Below, in pieces: positions 52,414 to 60,787 of a DNA stretch of 64,000 nt. The translations under genes were made by a program, and so were the position numbers. Numbering within the stretch: position 1 is the first letter of the stretch; each line of letters starts with the position of its first letter. The stretch is from a bacterium (GTDB lineage Bacteria > Sysuimicrobiota > Sysuimicrobiia > Sysuimicrobiales > Segetimicrobiaceae). Location: positions 1 to 64,000 of the forward strand of contig DATGHU010000023.1 in NCBI GenBank assembly GCA_035307765.1, written 5' to 3'. Below the pieces are notes generated by a model that had not been told where the DNA came from, did no database searches, and saw nothing but the letters and a program-made list of their open reading frames with translations.

Positions 52414-53403
52414 ATGGTGGAGGCAAGGGTGAGACGGGACCGTGTGCGGCTGGGGACGCGTGGGAGCCGGCTGAGCCTGCGGCAGGCCGAGTTGGTGGTC
52501 GAGGCCCTTCGGGCGAGCCATCCGGCGGTGTCGGTTGAAATCGTGGTGATCAAGACCGCCGGTGATCGCGCTCCGGACGTGCCGTTGGAGCGGCTGGAGG
52601 GAATCGGGTTCTTTGCCAAGGAGTTGGAGGCCGCCCTCCTCGACGGTCGCTGCGACCTGGCGATGCACAGCGCCAAGGACCTCCCCACGGCGATCCACCG
52701 CGATCTCGCGCTGGGGGCGTACCTGCCTCGTACCGACCCCAGGGATGTCGTGGTGGACAGGGAGGGCCGGATCCTCGCCTCCCTGCCCGCGGGCGCGCGG
52801 GTCGGGACGAGCAGCGTGCGGCGGGCCGCGCAGATCCTCCACCGCCGACCCGATCTCCAGCCCACCTCGATCCGCGGCAACATCGATACCCGACTTGCCA
52901 AACTGGACCGCGGCGTCTGCGACGCGATCTGCCTTGCCGGTGCCGGGCTGCTGCGGATGGGGTGGCAGGCACGGATCACGGAGTGGTTGGATCCTGAGGT
53001 CATGCTCCCCGCCCCCGGCCAGGGGGCGATCGCGGTCGAACTGCGAGGGGGGGATGCCGATCTGCTCGAGCTGCTCCGCTCCATGGATCACCCGCCCACC
53101 CGGGTGGCGGTTGCGGCGGAGCGTGCCTTCGTGGCCCGCCTGGGGAGCGGGTGCCGCGCGCCGGCGGCCGCGCTGGCGGCGGTGGCAGGGGAGGCCGTGA
53201 CCCTCGAAGGGCTCGTCGCGCTCCCGGACGGTAGCTGCGTACGTCGCCACCGCGCGACCGCGGCGCTCGCCGCCGCGGTAGAGGTCGGCGAGGAGGTGGC
53301 GGATTATCTCCTGGCGCACGCGGGGTTTGCGCTGGAGGTCGGACCCGCGGGGTCGGGTGCCGCCCTCACCTCCGGGGAACTGCGGCGGGGGGCGGTGTCG
53401 TGA
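52414..53403 (+). CDS. hemC: Porphobilinogen deaminase (hydroxymethylbilane synthase)
   Basis: A 329-residue HemC that polymerises four porphobilinogens. N-terminal LGTRGSRLSLRQAELV; catalytic Asp in MHSAKDLPTA (~88 region); GTSSVRRAAQI; LRGNIDTRL-type SIRGNIDTRLAKL; dipyrromethane-attachment Cys in LGSGCRAPAAA (~248). Full length. ATG 52414 follows GACGGAGG. Overlaps hemD by four bases (GTGA). Forms hemC-hemD-hemB, central tetrapyrrole genes; hemA and hemL are not in the window. Confidence 0.96.
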   Translation: MVEARVRRDRVRLGTRGSRLSLRQAELVVEALRASHPAVSVEIVVIKTAGDRAPDVPLERLEGIGFFAKELEAALLDGRCDLAMHSAKDLPTAIHRDLALGAYLPRTDPRDVVVDREGRILASLPAGARVGTSSVRRAAQILHRRPDLQPTSIRGNIDTRLAKLDRGVCDAICLAGAGLLRMGWQARITEWLDPEVMLPAPGQGAIAVELRGGDADLLELLRSMDHPPTRVAVAAERAFVARLGSGCRAPAAALAAVAGEAVTLEGLVALPDGSCVRRHRATAALAAAVEVGEEVADYLLAHAGFALEVGPAGSGAALTSGELRRGAVS

Positions 53404-54221
53404 CCGCGCCCGGCGCGCTCGACGGCCGGTGGATCGTGGTGACCCGGGCCCGGGCGCAGGCGGGCGCCCTGGCGGCGCGGCTCGAGGCGGAGGGCGCCCG
53501 GATCGCCGAGTTTCCGACGATTCGGGTGGGTCCCCTCGACGACTACGGCGAGGCAGACCGCGCCATCGATCGGCTCGGCGACTATCGGTGGATCGTCTTC
53601 ACGAGCCAAAACGGGGTCACCGCGTTTCTGGATCGTCTCCAGGCGCGCGCCGGGACCGTGCGTGGGCTCGACCACCACGACCTCGCAGCGATCGGCCCCG
53701 CCACGGCGGGGGCGCTCCGCGCCCGCGGGCTGCGCGTCGATCTGGCCCCCGCCGAGTTCGTCGCGGAGGCGCTGGTCGAGGCGTTCGCCACCGCCTCCTC
53801 CGCCGGGCCCAGTCGGCTGCGCGGCGCTCGGGTCCTCCTGCCGCGTGCGCTCGAGGCGCGCGGCGTGCTGCCCGAGGGGTTGCGGGGGCTGGGGGCGATC
53901 GTGGACGTGGTTCCCGTGTACCGCACGGTCACGGAGCGCGACCAGGCCCCCGCGGTCCGCCGGCGGCTCCTCGACGGCGAGGTCGATGCGGTCACCTTTA
54001 CGAGTTCGTCGACGGTTCGAGGCTTCGTCGAGGTGCTGGGGCCCGAGGCGCCCCGGGTCGGCGGGCGCGCGTTGATCGCGTGCATCGGCCCGGTGACCGC
54101 GGCGACCGCGCGCGAACGCGGCCTGCCCGTCGGGCTGGTCGCCCGGGAATACACGGTCCCGGGGTTGGTGGCGGCGCTCCGCGAGCGCTTGGGGCGCGCC
54201 GTGCCAACCGCCGACCGATAG
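53400..54221 (+). CDS. hemD: Uroporphyrinogen-III synthase
   Basis: A 273-residue HemD, which cyclises hydroxymethylbilane with inversion of ring D. The family has low conservation; visible are WIVVTRARAQAGALAARLEAEGA (N-terminus), WIVFTSQNGVTAFL (~65), AAIGPATAGALRARGL, VDVVPVYRT (~175), FTSSSTVRGFVE (~200) and ACIGPVTAATARERGL (~225). GTG start overlaps hemC, and it is 12 bp from hemB. Length is normal. Confidence 0.92.
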   Translation: MTAPGALDGRWIVVTRARAQAGALAARLEAEGARIAEFPTIRVGPLDDYGEADRAIDRLGDYRWIVFTSQNGVTAFLDRLQARAGTVRGLDHHDLAAIGPATAGALRARGLRVDLAPAEFVAEALVEAFATASSAGPSRLRGARVLLPRALEARGVLPEGLRGLGAIVDVVPVYRTVTERDQAPAVRRRLLDGEVDAVTFTSSSTVRGFVEVLGPEAPRVGGRALIACIGPVTAATARERGLPVGLVAREYTVPGLVAALRERLGRAVPTADR

Positions 54222-54233
54222 GGGAGGAAGAGG

Positions 54234-55214
54234 ATGGCGTTTCCACAGCACCGCCTGCGGCGGCTGCGCCGCACCGATCGGCTGCGAGAGATGGTGGCGG
54301 AAACCTCGCTCGCGGCCCACCACTTCATCGCGCCGCTCTTCGTCAAAGAAGGCCTGGCCCGCCCGGTCGAGATCGAGGCGATGCCGGGACAGCTGCAGCA
54401 TACCGTGTCGAGCCTCGTCGAGGTCTGCGGGGGTCTGGCGGAACTCGGCGTCCCCGCGGTGCTGCTCTTCGGGATTCCGTCGCGGAAGGACGCCGAGGGA
54501 ACGGGGGCCTGGGATCCCGACGGCATCGTCCAACAGGCGTTCCGGGCGGTGCGCGCCGAACTCGGCGACCGATTGGTCCTCATCGGCGATTTGTGCCTGT
54601 GCGAGTACACGGACCACGGACACTGCGGGATACTCCGCGGGTCCGCGGTCGACAACGATGCGACCCTGGACGTCTACGCCCGGATCGCCGCCTCGTACGC
54701 GGAGGCCGGGGCGGATTGGGTGGCGCCGTCGGGGATGATGGACGGGCAGGTGGGGGCGATCCGGCGCAGCCTCGATACCCTCGGGCACCAGGACGTTGCG
54801 GTTCTGGCATACGCGGCGAAGTACGCCTCGGCTTTCTACGGACCGTTCCGCCAGGCGGCGGAGTCGACCCCCCGATTCGGCGATCGCCGCGGGTACCAGA
54901 TGGATCCGTCGAATGTGGAGGAGGCCCTTCGCGAGGTCCGCGCCGATGTCGAAGAAGGCGCGGACGTCGTGATGGTCAAGCCGGCGCTTCCGTACCTCGA
55001 CGTCCTCAGCCGGGTCAAGGCGGAATTCGGACTGCCCACGGCCGCGTATCACGTCAGCGGTGAGTACGCGATGCTCAAGGCGGCCGCCGCCCGAGGGTGG
55101 ATCGATGAAGACCTCGCCATGTTCGAGGTCCTGTACGCGATTCGGCGGGCCGGCGCGGACCTCATCCTCACCTATTTCGCCCGGGCAGCGGCGGAGCGGC
55201 TGCGGCGCGGGTAG
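54234..55214 (+). CDS. hemB: Delta-aminolevulinic acid dehydratase (porphobilinogen synthase)
   Basis: A 326-residue HemB that condenses two 5-aminolevulinates. The zinc-type metal site is DLCLCEYTDHGHCG (three Cys, ~120-130), so it is a Zn-dependent enzyme. Schiff-base lysines are in AYAAKYASAFYGPFR (~200) and MVKPALPYLD (~252). RRGYQMDPSN is the typical allosteric/oligomer region. ATG 54234 follows AGGGGAGGAAGAGG. It ends the hem set and is followed by 126 bp with a hairpin. Confidence 0.97.
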   Translation: MAFPQHRLRRLRRTDRLREMVAETSLAAHHFIAPLFVKEGLARPVEIEAMPGQLQHTVSSLVEVCGGLAELGVPAVLLFGIPSRKDAEGTGAWDPDGIVQQAFRAVRAELGDRLVLIGDLCLCEYTDHGHCGILRGSAVDNDATLDVYARIAASYAEAGADWVAPSGMMDGQVGAIRRSLDTLGHQDVAVLAYAAKYASAFYGPFRQAAESTPRFGDRRGYQMDPSNVEEALREVRADVEEGADVVMVKPALPYLDVLSRVKAEFGLPTAAYHVSGEYAMLKAAAARGWIDEDLAMFEVLYAIRRAGADLILTYFARAAAERLRRG

Positions 55215-55265
55215 ACTCGGCCTCGCCGGGGTCAAAGCCGGCGCGCCGCGCTGACGGCACAGGGT

Positions 55266-55282
55266 GCCCGCCCGCGGCGGGC
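55266..55282 (+). terminator. GC hairpin between hemB and the GT2 gene
   Basis: GCCCGCC (55266-55272) and GGCGGGC (55276-55282) with a CGC loop, 51 bp after the hemB stop. No T tract; weak terminator or processing site. Confidence 0.4.
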
Positions 55283-55340
55283 GGGGCATACCGCGCCGAG
55301 GGGGGGCGTTTCTCATGGTACTGCTGAGCCCGGGGGAGCT

Positions 55341-56051
55341 ATGCGTCCGATCGTCATTATGCCCCTCTACAATGAAGAGGAGACCGTTGCGCAGGTCCTG
55401 GAGGAAGTTCGGCGTCACACGGTCGCAAAGATCTTGGTGGTCAACGACGGCTCCACGGATCGGTCGGCGGAAATCCTCAAACGGAGCCGCCTCGACCTTC
55501 AGGTGGTGACCCACGCCCAAAACGAAGGGTACGGGCAGTCGCTGATCGATGGATTTCGCGGGGCGATCCGCGACGGGTACGACGTTGCCGTGACGATCGA
55601 CTGCGACCTTCAGCACGAGCCGCACATGATCCCGCAGTTTCTTGAGCTGGCGTCGGAGTTCGACATCGTTTCCGGGAGCCGCTACCATCCGGAGGCACCG
55701 GGCGTCCAGGATCCCGCCCCGCCGGATCGGCAGCGGATCAACGAAGAGATCACCCGGATCATCAATGACCTGACCGGGTATCACCTCACCGATGCGTGGT
55801 GCGGTTTCAAAGCGTACCGCGCCGCGGGTCTCGCCCGGATGACGCTCGACGAGCGAAGTTACGGCTTTCCCCTGCAGGTGTGGCTGCAGGCCGCACGGGT
55901 GGGGCTCACGGTCACGGAGGTTCCCGTGCCGCGGATCTACAAGAACCCCGGGCGGCGGTTTTGGGGGGGCCTCGATGATCCGGCCGCGCGACGCACCTAC
56001 TACCTGACGATCATCGACCGCGAGGTGAGCCGATGGCGGAACTCCTCGTAA
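55341..56051 (+). CDS. GT2-family glycosyltransferase
   Basis: A 236-residue GT-A enzyme. The nucleotide-sugar site starts at PIVIMPLYNEEETVAQVL and continues with ILVVNDGSTDRS; the metal-binding DxD equivalent is TIDCDLQH (~85). C-terminal acceptor features are DAWCGFKAYRAAGL (~155) and VTEVPVPRIYKNPGRRFWGG. There is no C-terminal membrane pair, so it may be soluble. It resembles dolichol-phosphate mannosyltransferase-like catalytic domains. ATG 55341 follows GGGGGAGCT. Its 3' end overlaps the LmbE gene by 19 bp. Confidence 0.85.
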   Translation: MRPIVIMPLYNEEETVAQVLEEVRRHTVAKILVVNDGSTDRSAEILKRSRLDLQVVTHAQNEGYGQSLIDGFRGAIRDGYDVAVTIDCDLQHEPHMIPQFLELASEFDIVSGSRYHPEAPGVQDPAPPDRQRINEEITRIINDLTGYHLTDAWCGFKAYRAAGLARMTLDERSYGFPLQVWLQAARVGLTVTEVPVPRIYKNPGRRFWGGLDDPAARRTYYLTIIDREVSRWRNSS

Positions 56052-56713
56052 TCGGCGCCCACCCCGATGATGTGGAGATCGGGATGGGCGGCGCGGTGGC
56101 GACCTTCGTCCGGCAGGGCCACGACGTGACGATCCTCGATCTCACCGACGGCGAGCCCACCCCGATGGGGACCCCGGAGCGGCGCCGGGCCGAGAGCGAA
56201 GCGGCCGCCGGGGTGTTGGGGGTGCGGCGCCGCACGCTGCCGCTGCCCAACCGATACCTCCAGGATACCGTGGAGAACCGGATGGCCGTCGCGGAGGTGA
56301 TCCGCGAGGTCCGTCCAGACATCCTGTTCATCCCGTACGGGGTGGATGCGCACCCCGATCACGTCGCCGCGGAGCGCCTGGCGGAGGCGGCCCGATTCTA
56401 CGCCAAACTCACCAAGACCGAGATGCGGGGAGACCCCCACTATCCGGGCCGGATCCTGCACTTCTTCTGCACGCACTACCGGCTGCACGTGGCCCCGGCG
56501 TTCGTCCTGGACATCACCGAGCAGATCGAGCGCAAGATGGAGGCGATCGCCTGCTATCGATCCCAGTTCAACGAGGAGCGGGGCAACGCCGGGGTGCTCG
56601 AGGCGATCCGGACTATCGCCGCGTACTGGGGCACCCGGATCCGGCGGCCATACGGCGAACCGTTCGCCAGCAAGGAAGCGCTGGGGCTGCGCGGGCTCGG
56701 GGAACTGCTGTGA
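56033..56713 (+). CDS. LmbE/PIG-L-type deacetylase (BshB1-like)
   Basis: A 226-residue zinc N-deacetylase. The metal motif is IGAHPDDVEIGMGG (~7-18; AHPDD-x-E) with a third ligand in YGVDAHPDHVAAERLAEAA (~105). LTDGEPTPMGT matches the BshB1-type bacillithiol enzyme closely, and this gene would act on N-acetylglucosaminyl-malate or a related GlcNAc conjugate. Position between a glycosyltransferase and a GHQP protein mirrors bshA-bshB-bshC. The canonical BshA would be a GT4 enzyme, so the pathway product is uncertain. Confidence 0.85.
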   Translation: MAELLVIGAHPDDVEIGMGGAVATFVRQGHDVTILDLTDGEPTPMGTPERRRAESEAAAGVLGVRRRTLPLPNRYLQDTVENRMAVAEVIREVRPDILFIPYGVDAHPDHVAAERLAEAARFYAKLTKTEMRGDPHYPGRILHFFCTHYRLHVAPAFVLDITEQIERKMEAIACYRSQFNEERGNAGVLEAIRTIAAYWGTRIRRPYGEPFASKEALGLRGLGELL

Positions 56714-58257
56714 AGGTCGGCCAGCCTGAGATGCCCACCGCGTACAAGGTCCCCGCGCGCTCCGGGGAGGCCCTGATCGTCCCCCCCAGGGCGAAGATCC
56801 CGGCGATCCTCGCCGCCAGGGGCGAAGCCAGCTGGGGGCGGGCGGAGATCATGGGCGTACCGCTCGGCGAGTTTCGCGCCCGCGTGCGGCGGCGCGCGAT
56901 GGCGCTGGTGGAACCGCAGCCGGGCACACAGTCGGGTCCGGTCGTGGTGATGGGGCACCAGCCGCTCTTCTTTCACCCGGGGGTGTGGATGAAGTTTTTT
57001 CTTCTCTCCCGCCTCGGCGCGGATCTAGGGGGGGTCGGGCTGCACCTGATCGTCGACAGCGATGCCTCCGGCGCGGTGACGGCACAGATCCCCGCCCGGA
57101 CCGACCGGCTGATCCGTCGTACGGAGACGCTCCTGGAGGTCCCCGACGAGGTCCCGCTGGAAGCCCACCGGCCCCCGTTCCCTGAGGAGTGGGAGGGGTT
57201 CTGCGCCCGCGTCCGCGGGCACCTCGCGACCCTGGCCCTGGGGGAGGTGTCGGATAGATTTGAAGCGTTCGCGGAGGGGGGGACGGCGGGGCGGCGGCGC
57301 GGCCGCTCGCTGGGCGAGTTTTTGGCGCACGCCCGCCGCGAATACGAGGCGCGGATGGCCCCGCCGACCTACGGCGAGTTGACCGTTTCCGGCTTTTCGG
57401 ATACCCCGGAGTTCAGGACGTTTGTCCTCCACCTCCTGCAGGATCCCCCGGCGTTCCGCCGGTGCTACAATGCGAACCTGGACGCGCACCGCCGGATCCA
57501 CCGGTTGCGCTCGGCGGCCAATCCGTTTCCCAACCTGGGGGAGGTCGATGGCGCCCAGGAGATGCCGGTGTGGGCGCTCCACGGCGGGCGGCGGACAGAT
57601 CTCTACGTCGAGCGGGCGGGGGATCGGGTTCGGCTGCGCACCGCCACGGAACCGATCGCCGAGGTGCCGGCCGGGCCGGAGGGGATCGATGCGCTGAAAG
57701 CCTCAGGCGTCCGGCTCCGGCCGAAGGCCATCACGCTGACGATGTTTGCCCGCCTCTGTCTGGGGGACCTGTTCATCCACGGGGTCGGCGGGGGCCGGTA
57801 CGACCGCGTGACCGATGCGATGATCGGCGAGCTGTTCGGCTGCGCCGCGCCCCCCTATATCGTCGCCACCGGAACGCTCTTTCTCCCGCTTCTGGGAGAG
57901 GAGGAGGCGGCCGACGACCCCCGCGCGCTCGAGCGACGGCTGATGGACCTGCAGCACAATCCTGAGCGGTACCTCGGGACCGCGTCCGCGGCGCAGCAGC
58001 GGCTGATCGACGAGAAGTGGGCGCTGATCCGCTCGGTCGAAGCGATGCGCCCGGGCCCCGAGCGCCGAGCCGCCACCCACCGGATCCGAGAGGTCAACAC
58101 GCTGTTGTCGGCGGGACTGGTCGACCAGATGGCCCGGATCCGGGAGCAGCTGACGGGGCTGAGTCAGAGCTCGTCGGCCCGGGAGGCGGCGGAGGATCGC
58201 GGGTACCCGTTCTTCCTCTTCGACCCCGCCGCGGTCGACGCCCTGGCCGGCGCCTAG
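56710..58257 (+). CDS. Uncharacterised protein with GHQP motif, distantly BshC-like
   Basis: A 515-residue protein encoded in tight coupling with the LmbE gene (GTGA overlap). Around residue 78 it has VVVMGHQPLFFHPGVWMKFFLLSRLGADLGG followed by LIVDSDASGA. This has the same spacing as the BshC nucleotide-loop segment (TGQQ...GPLYTIHK) but with GHQP and a His-Pro-Gly sequence instead. The central ~150-330 is helical; the C-terminal ~400-490 contains long amphipathic helices. I would not call it BshC outright. Alternatives include a distinct ligase or sugar-modifying enzyme. No signal peptide or membrane segments. Confidence 0.55.
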   Translation: MKVGQPEMPTAYKVPARSGEALIVPPRAKIPAILAARGEASWGRAEIMGVPLGEFRARVRRRAMALVEPQPGTQSGPVVVMGHQPLFFHPGVWMKFFLLSRLGADLGGVGLHLIVDSDASGAVTAQIPARTDRLIRRTETLLEVPDEVPLEAHRPPFPEEWEGFCARVRGHLATLALGEVSDRFEAFAEGGTAGRRRGRSLGEFLAHARREYEARMAPPTYGELTVSGFSDTPEFRTFVLHLLQDPPAFRRCYNANLDAHRRIHRLRSAANPFPNLGEVDGAQEMPVWALHGGRRTDLYVERAGDRVRLRTATEPIAEVPAGPEGIDALKASGVRLRPKAITLTMFARLCLGDLFIHGVGGGRYDRVTDAMIGELFGCAAPPYIVATGTLFLPLLGEEEAADDPRALERRLMDLQHNPERYLGTASAAQQRLIDEKWALIRSVEAMRPGPERRAATHRIREVNTLLSAGLVDQMARIREQLTGLSQSSSAREAAEDRGYPFFLFDPAAVDALAGA

Positions 58258-58311
58258 GGGTTCGTCGCGACGCCCGATGGCTCCGCGCCGGGTCCGTCAC
58301 CCCGATCCCGC

Positions 58312-59031
58312 GTGACCCCTCCCGTCCCCGCCGTTCTGGCCGAAGACCTCTGGAGAGGGTACGGCCGCACCCGGGTGCTGCGCGGCGTGAACGTCGCGGT
58401 CCCGCCGCATGCCGCCCTCGCCGTGCTCGGGCCCAACGGTTCGGGGAAATCGACGCTGCTGCGCGTGCTGGCGGCGGCGCTGCGCCCGGCGAGGGGGCGG
58501 GTGCTCATCGCCGGCAGCGACCTCTTCGCCATCCCGGAGGAGCGTCGGCGGGTCGGGCTCGTTACCCACGAGCCGATGCTGTACGGGGGCCTCAGCGTGC
58601 TCGAGAACCTGCATCTCCTCGCGACCCTCTACGGGCTTCCGGACGGCCGCGACCGCGCGCGGGAGGTCTGCGATCTCCTCGGGATCGCGCGCCGCGCCGA
58701 CCCCGTGCGCGGGCTGTCGCGCGGGGTGCAGCAGCGGGCCGCACTCGCCCGGGCCGTCCTGCACCGCCCCGCGGTGCTGCTGCTCGACGAACCCTTCAGC
58801 GGGCTCGACCCCGAGGGGATCGCCGGCGTCACCGGCATCCTCGGGGACTTCTGCCGCGGCGGAGGGGCGTTGATCCTGACCACGCACAGTCCGGCGGAAG
58901 CTCTGAGCGTCGCCGCCTCCGCCGCCGTGCTCATCGGAGGACGGCTGACCCCCCTGCGATCGATCGGCGGGATGCCCGTCGAAGCGGTGCGCGCCTGGTA
59001 CCTCGATGCGGTGGCGGGGGGAGGCGGATGA
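58312..59031 (+). CDS. ccmA: ABC transporter ATPase, CcmA-like (heme/cytochrome c maturation)
   Basis: A 239-residue ATPase. Walker A GPNGSGKST (~45), a Q-loop replaced by VTHEPMLYGGLSVLENL (~88, His-Glu rather than Gln, as typical for CcmA), signature LSRGVQQR (~140), Walker B LLLDEPFSGLD (~160), switch His TTHS (~190). It would power CcmB, encoded next, in the system I apparatus that releases heme-bound CcmE. No ccmC, ccmE or ccmF gene is present in the window. GTG 58312 has no strong ribosome binding site. Confidence 0.85.
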   Translation: MTPPVPAVLAEDLWRGYGRTRVLRGVNVAVPPHAALAVLGPNGSGKSTLLRVLAAALRPARGRVLIAGSDLFAIPEERRRVGLVTHEPMLYGGLSVLENLHLLATLYGLPDGRDRAREVCDLLGIARRADPVRGLSRGVQQRAALARAVLHRPAVLLLDEPFSGLDPEGIAGVTGILGDFCRGGGALILTTHSPAEALSVAASAAVLIGGRLTPLRSIGGMPVEAVRAWYLDAVAGGGG

Positions 59032-59696
59032 GGGTGCTGGCGGCATTGGTCTGGAAGGATTTGGTGATCGAAGCGCGGACGCGGGAGCTTGTGACCTCGA
59101 TGAGCCTCGTCGCGTTTCTCGCGCTGGTGATCATGAGCCTGGCGTTTGCGCCGTCCCCCGCATTCGCGGCGACCGCGGCGCCGGGGGTGCTGTGGGTGAC
59201 GGTGGCCTTCGCCGCGACGCTCGGGCTCGCCCGCTCGCACGCCCTCGAACAGGACCGGGGCGCCCTGCAGGGTCTGCTGCTCACCCCCGTCAGCCGGGGC
59301 ATGCTCTACCTCGGAAAGTTCGCCGCGAACCTGTTGCTGGTGGGGATGTTGGAGGTGGTCGTGGTTGCCGCGTTCGCGGTGCTGTTTTCGGTGCCGCTCG
59401 GCCGTCACGTCGGGTGGATCGTCCTCCCCCTCGGTCTCGGGGCGATTGGGTTCACGGCGGTCGGCACCCTGTTGGGGGCGATGACCGCGGCGACGCGTCT
59501 GCGCGAGGTGCTGCTCCCGGTCCTCCTGTTGCCGGTGGTGCTGCCGGTGATCGTCTTCTCGCTGGCCGGGATCGGCGCGGTCCTGGAAGGGCGGCCCCTG
59601 GCCGACCTCTTCCGCTCCGCGAAGCTGCTGGGCGCGGTGGACGCCGTGTTCGTCGTGCTCGGGATCTGGCTGTTCGAATACGTCGTGGAAGAGTAG
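59028..59696 (+). CDS. ccmB: Heme exporter membrane protein CcmB
   Basis: A 222-residue membrane permease with six hydrophobic segments, family-typical length. The amphipathic start RVLAALVWKDLVIEARTRELV is a CcmB hallmark, as is the LEQDRGALQGLLLTPVSRGMLYLGKFAANLL loop (~70-100). ATG 59028 overlaps ccmA. The two form the ABC exporter. The gene converges with the Rieske gene, 37 bp from its stop. Confidence 0.88.
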   Translation: MRVLAALVWKDLVIEARTRELVTSMSLVAFLALVIMSLAFAPSPAFAATAAPGVLWVTVAFAATLGLARSHALEQDRGALQGLLLTPVSRGMLYLGKFAANLLLVGMLEVVVVAAFAVLFSVPLGRHVGWIVLPLGLGAIGFTAVGTLLGAMTAATRLREVLLPVLLLPVVLPVIVFSLAGIGAVLEGRPLADLFRSAKLLGAVDAVFVVLGIWLFEYVVEE

Positions 59697-59733
59697 GGGC
59701 GCGTCCGAGTCCTACCGCGCCAGGCCTTGCCGC

Positions 59734-60042
59734 TTACGGCAGGTCCGCGTACACCGCGCCGTCACGCACCTGCACGGGATAGGTGACGACGGGGCGCCGC
59801 GCGGGCGGTTCCACCACCTGACCCGTCCGGACGTCAAACCGGCTGCCGTGCCAGGGACACGTCACCGTGGTTCCGTTCACCGCGCCCTTCCCCAGGGGTC
59901 CGCCCATGTGCGTGCATTCGTTTGCGAGCGCGTAGAACACCCCGTCCAGGTTGAAGAGGGCAAGCACCTTCCCGGCCACCCGAACTTCCCTGCCGGTTCC
60001 GGCCGGAACCTCTGCGACGTCGGCGAGCTTGATCAACGGCAT
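59734..60042 (-). CDS. Rieske [2Fe-2S] ferredoxin
   Basis: A 102-residue Rieske protein. Cluster ligands are C-x-H in NECTHMGGPLG (~42) and C-x-x-H in TCPWHGSRFD (~63). No membrane anchor, so a soluble electron carrier of the NirD/dioxygenase-ferredoxin type. Its start overlaps the end of the SufR-like regulator gene by 10 bp, so they are co-transcribed. The FAD oxidoreductase of the divergent operon is a plausible reductase partner. Confidence 0.92.
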   Translation of the reverse strand: MPLIKLADVAEVPAGTGREVRVAGKVLALFNLDGVFYALANECTHMGGPLGKGAVNGTTVTCPWHGSRFDVRTGQVVEPPARRPVVTYPVQVRDGAVYADLP

Positions 60043-60707
60043 GCCCGATCCCTCCCCTCGCGGACGTGGCGGGTGCGCGCCCGTCGATCACGGGCTCGGG
60101 GGGGTCCGCCCCCGATCGTGTAGGCGGAGAAAGGGTCGCCGCGGCGGAGGCACCGCACCCGCTCCAGCCGCGCCGCGAACAGCGCCTCGAGCCATTGGTG
60201 GATCATCTCGCAGACGCGGGGATCCGCTTCCGCCAGCTTCATCAACGGACAGTTGTGCTCGCGCAGCTGGGTGCCGTGCGGGGTTCGTTCGATCGTCGGC
60301 AGGAAACCCCGCTCCGCCAGGATGTCCCTCGCCCGCTCGATGCGCTGGCGGCCGGTGGACCCTTCAACGCGCGGCAGGTCACGCGCGATCCACCGACCGG
60401 TGATCCGCCGGAGGAGTTTCGGCAGGTCCCCGGGCTGCTCCCCGATCTCTTCCAGGAGGGAGAGGGCAAAATCATCGTAGGCCTTCGGGAACAGGTGATC
60501 CGCGGTCGGCGTCAATTCGAAGACCTGGCTGGGCCTTCCGATGCCCGCCCGCAGACCTTCGCGGCGGACCAGATGTTCTCCCCGCAAGGCGGCCAAATGG
60601 ATCGTGACCGCGGTGCGGGTGAGGTGAAAGGCGGCCGCCAGTTCCTTGACGGTTTGGCTGCCCTTGAGGCGGAGCCGCTCCACGATTCGACGACGGGTTT
60701 CCTGCAT
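60033..60707 (-). CDS. HTH regulator with Cys-rich effector domain (SufR/DeoR-like)
   Basis: A ~224-residue regulator with an N-terminal winged HTH (QETRRRIVERLRLKGSQTVKELAAAFHLTRTAVTIHLAAL, then a GIGRPSQVFELT wing). The C-terminal metal or Fe-S pocket has EHNCPLMKLAEADPRVCEM and VRCLRRGD: three Cys of the four found in SufR-like proteins; the usual fourth position GD..C reads GDPFSAY, with Ser. ATG 60707 behind GGGGAGG is preferred over the longer TTG 60746. Autoregulation through the AT-rich divergent region is likely. Confidence 0.82.
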   Translation of the reverse strand: MQETRRRIVERLRLKGSQTVKELAAAFHLTRTAVTIHLAALRGEHLVRREGLRAGIGRPSQVFELTPTADHLFPKAYDDFALSLLEEIGEQPGDLPKLLRRITGRWIARDLPRVEGSTGRQRIERARDILAERGFLPTIERTPHGTQLREHNCPLMKLAEADPRVCEMIHQWLEALFAARLERVRCLRRGDPFSAYTIGGGPPRARDRRARTRHVREGRDRACR

Positions 60708-60741
60708 CGGCCTCCCCAGCATACCGCGACGCACCCAATAC

Positions 60742-60787
60742 GTCAATAATCGATATTATGACATAGATTATTGACATAATATCTATT
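60742..60787. promoter_or_regulatory. AT-rich dyad cluster between divergent regulators
   Basis: TCAATAATC (60743-60751) and GATTATTGA (60766-60774) are perfect inverted repeats. ATAGAT (60763-60768) and ATCTAT (60781-60786) form another dyad, and GTCAATAAT/ATTATGAC a near-palindrome (60742-60761). The segment is sharply AT-rich compared with its surroundings and overlaps the Crp-gene -35. Confidence 0.65.

Noticed and set aside
56710-58257. Naming the GHQP protein bshC
   Set aside because: Only the loop spacing resembles BshC; the motif residues differ and the glycosyltransferase is not BshA-like.
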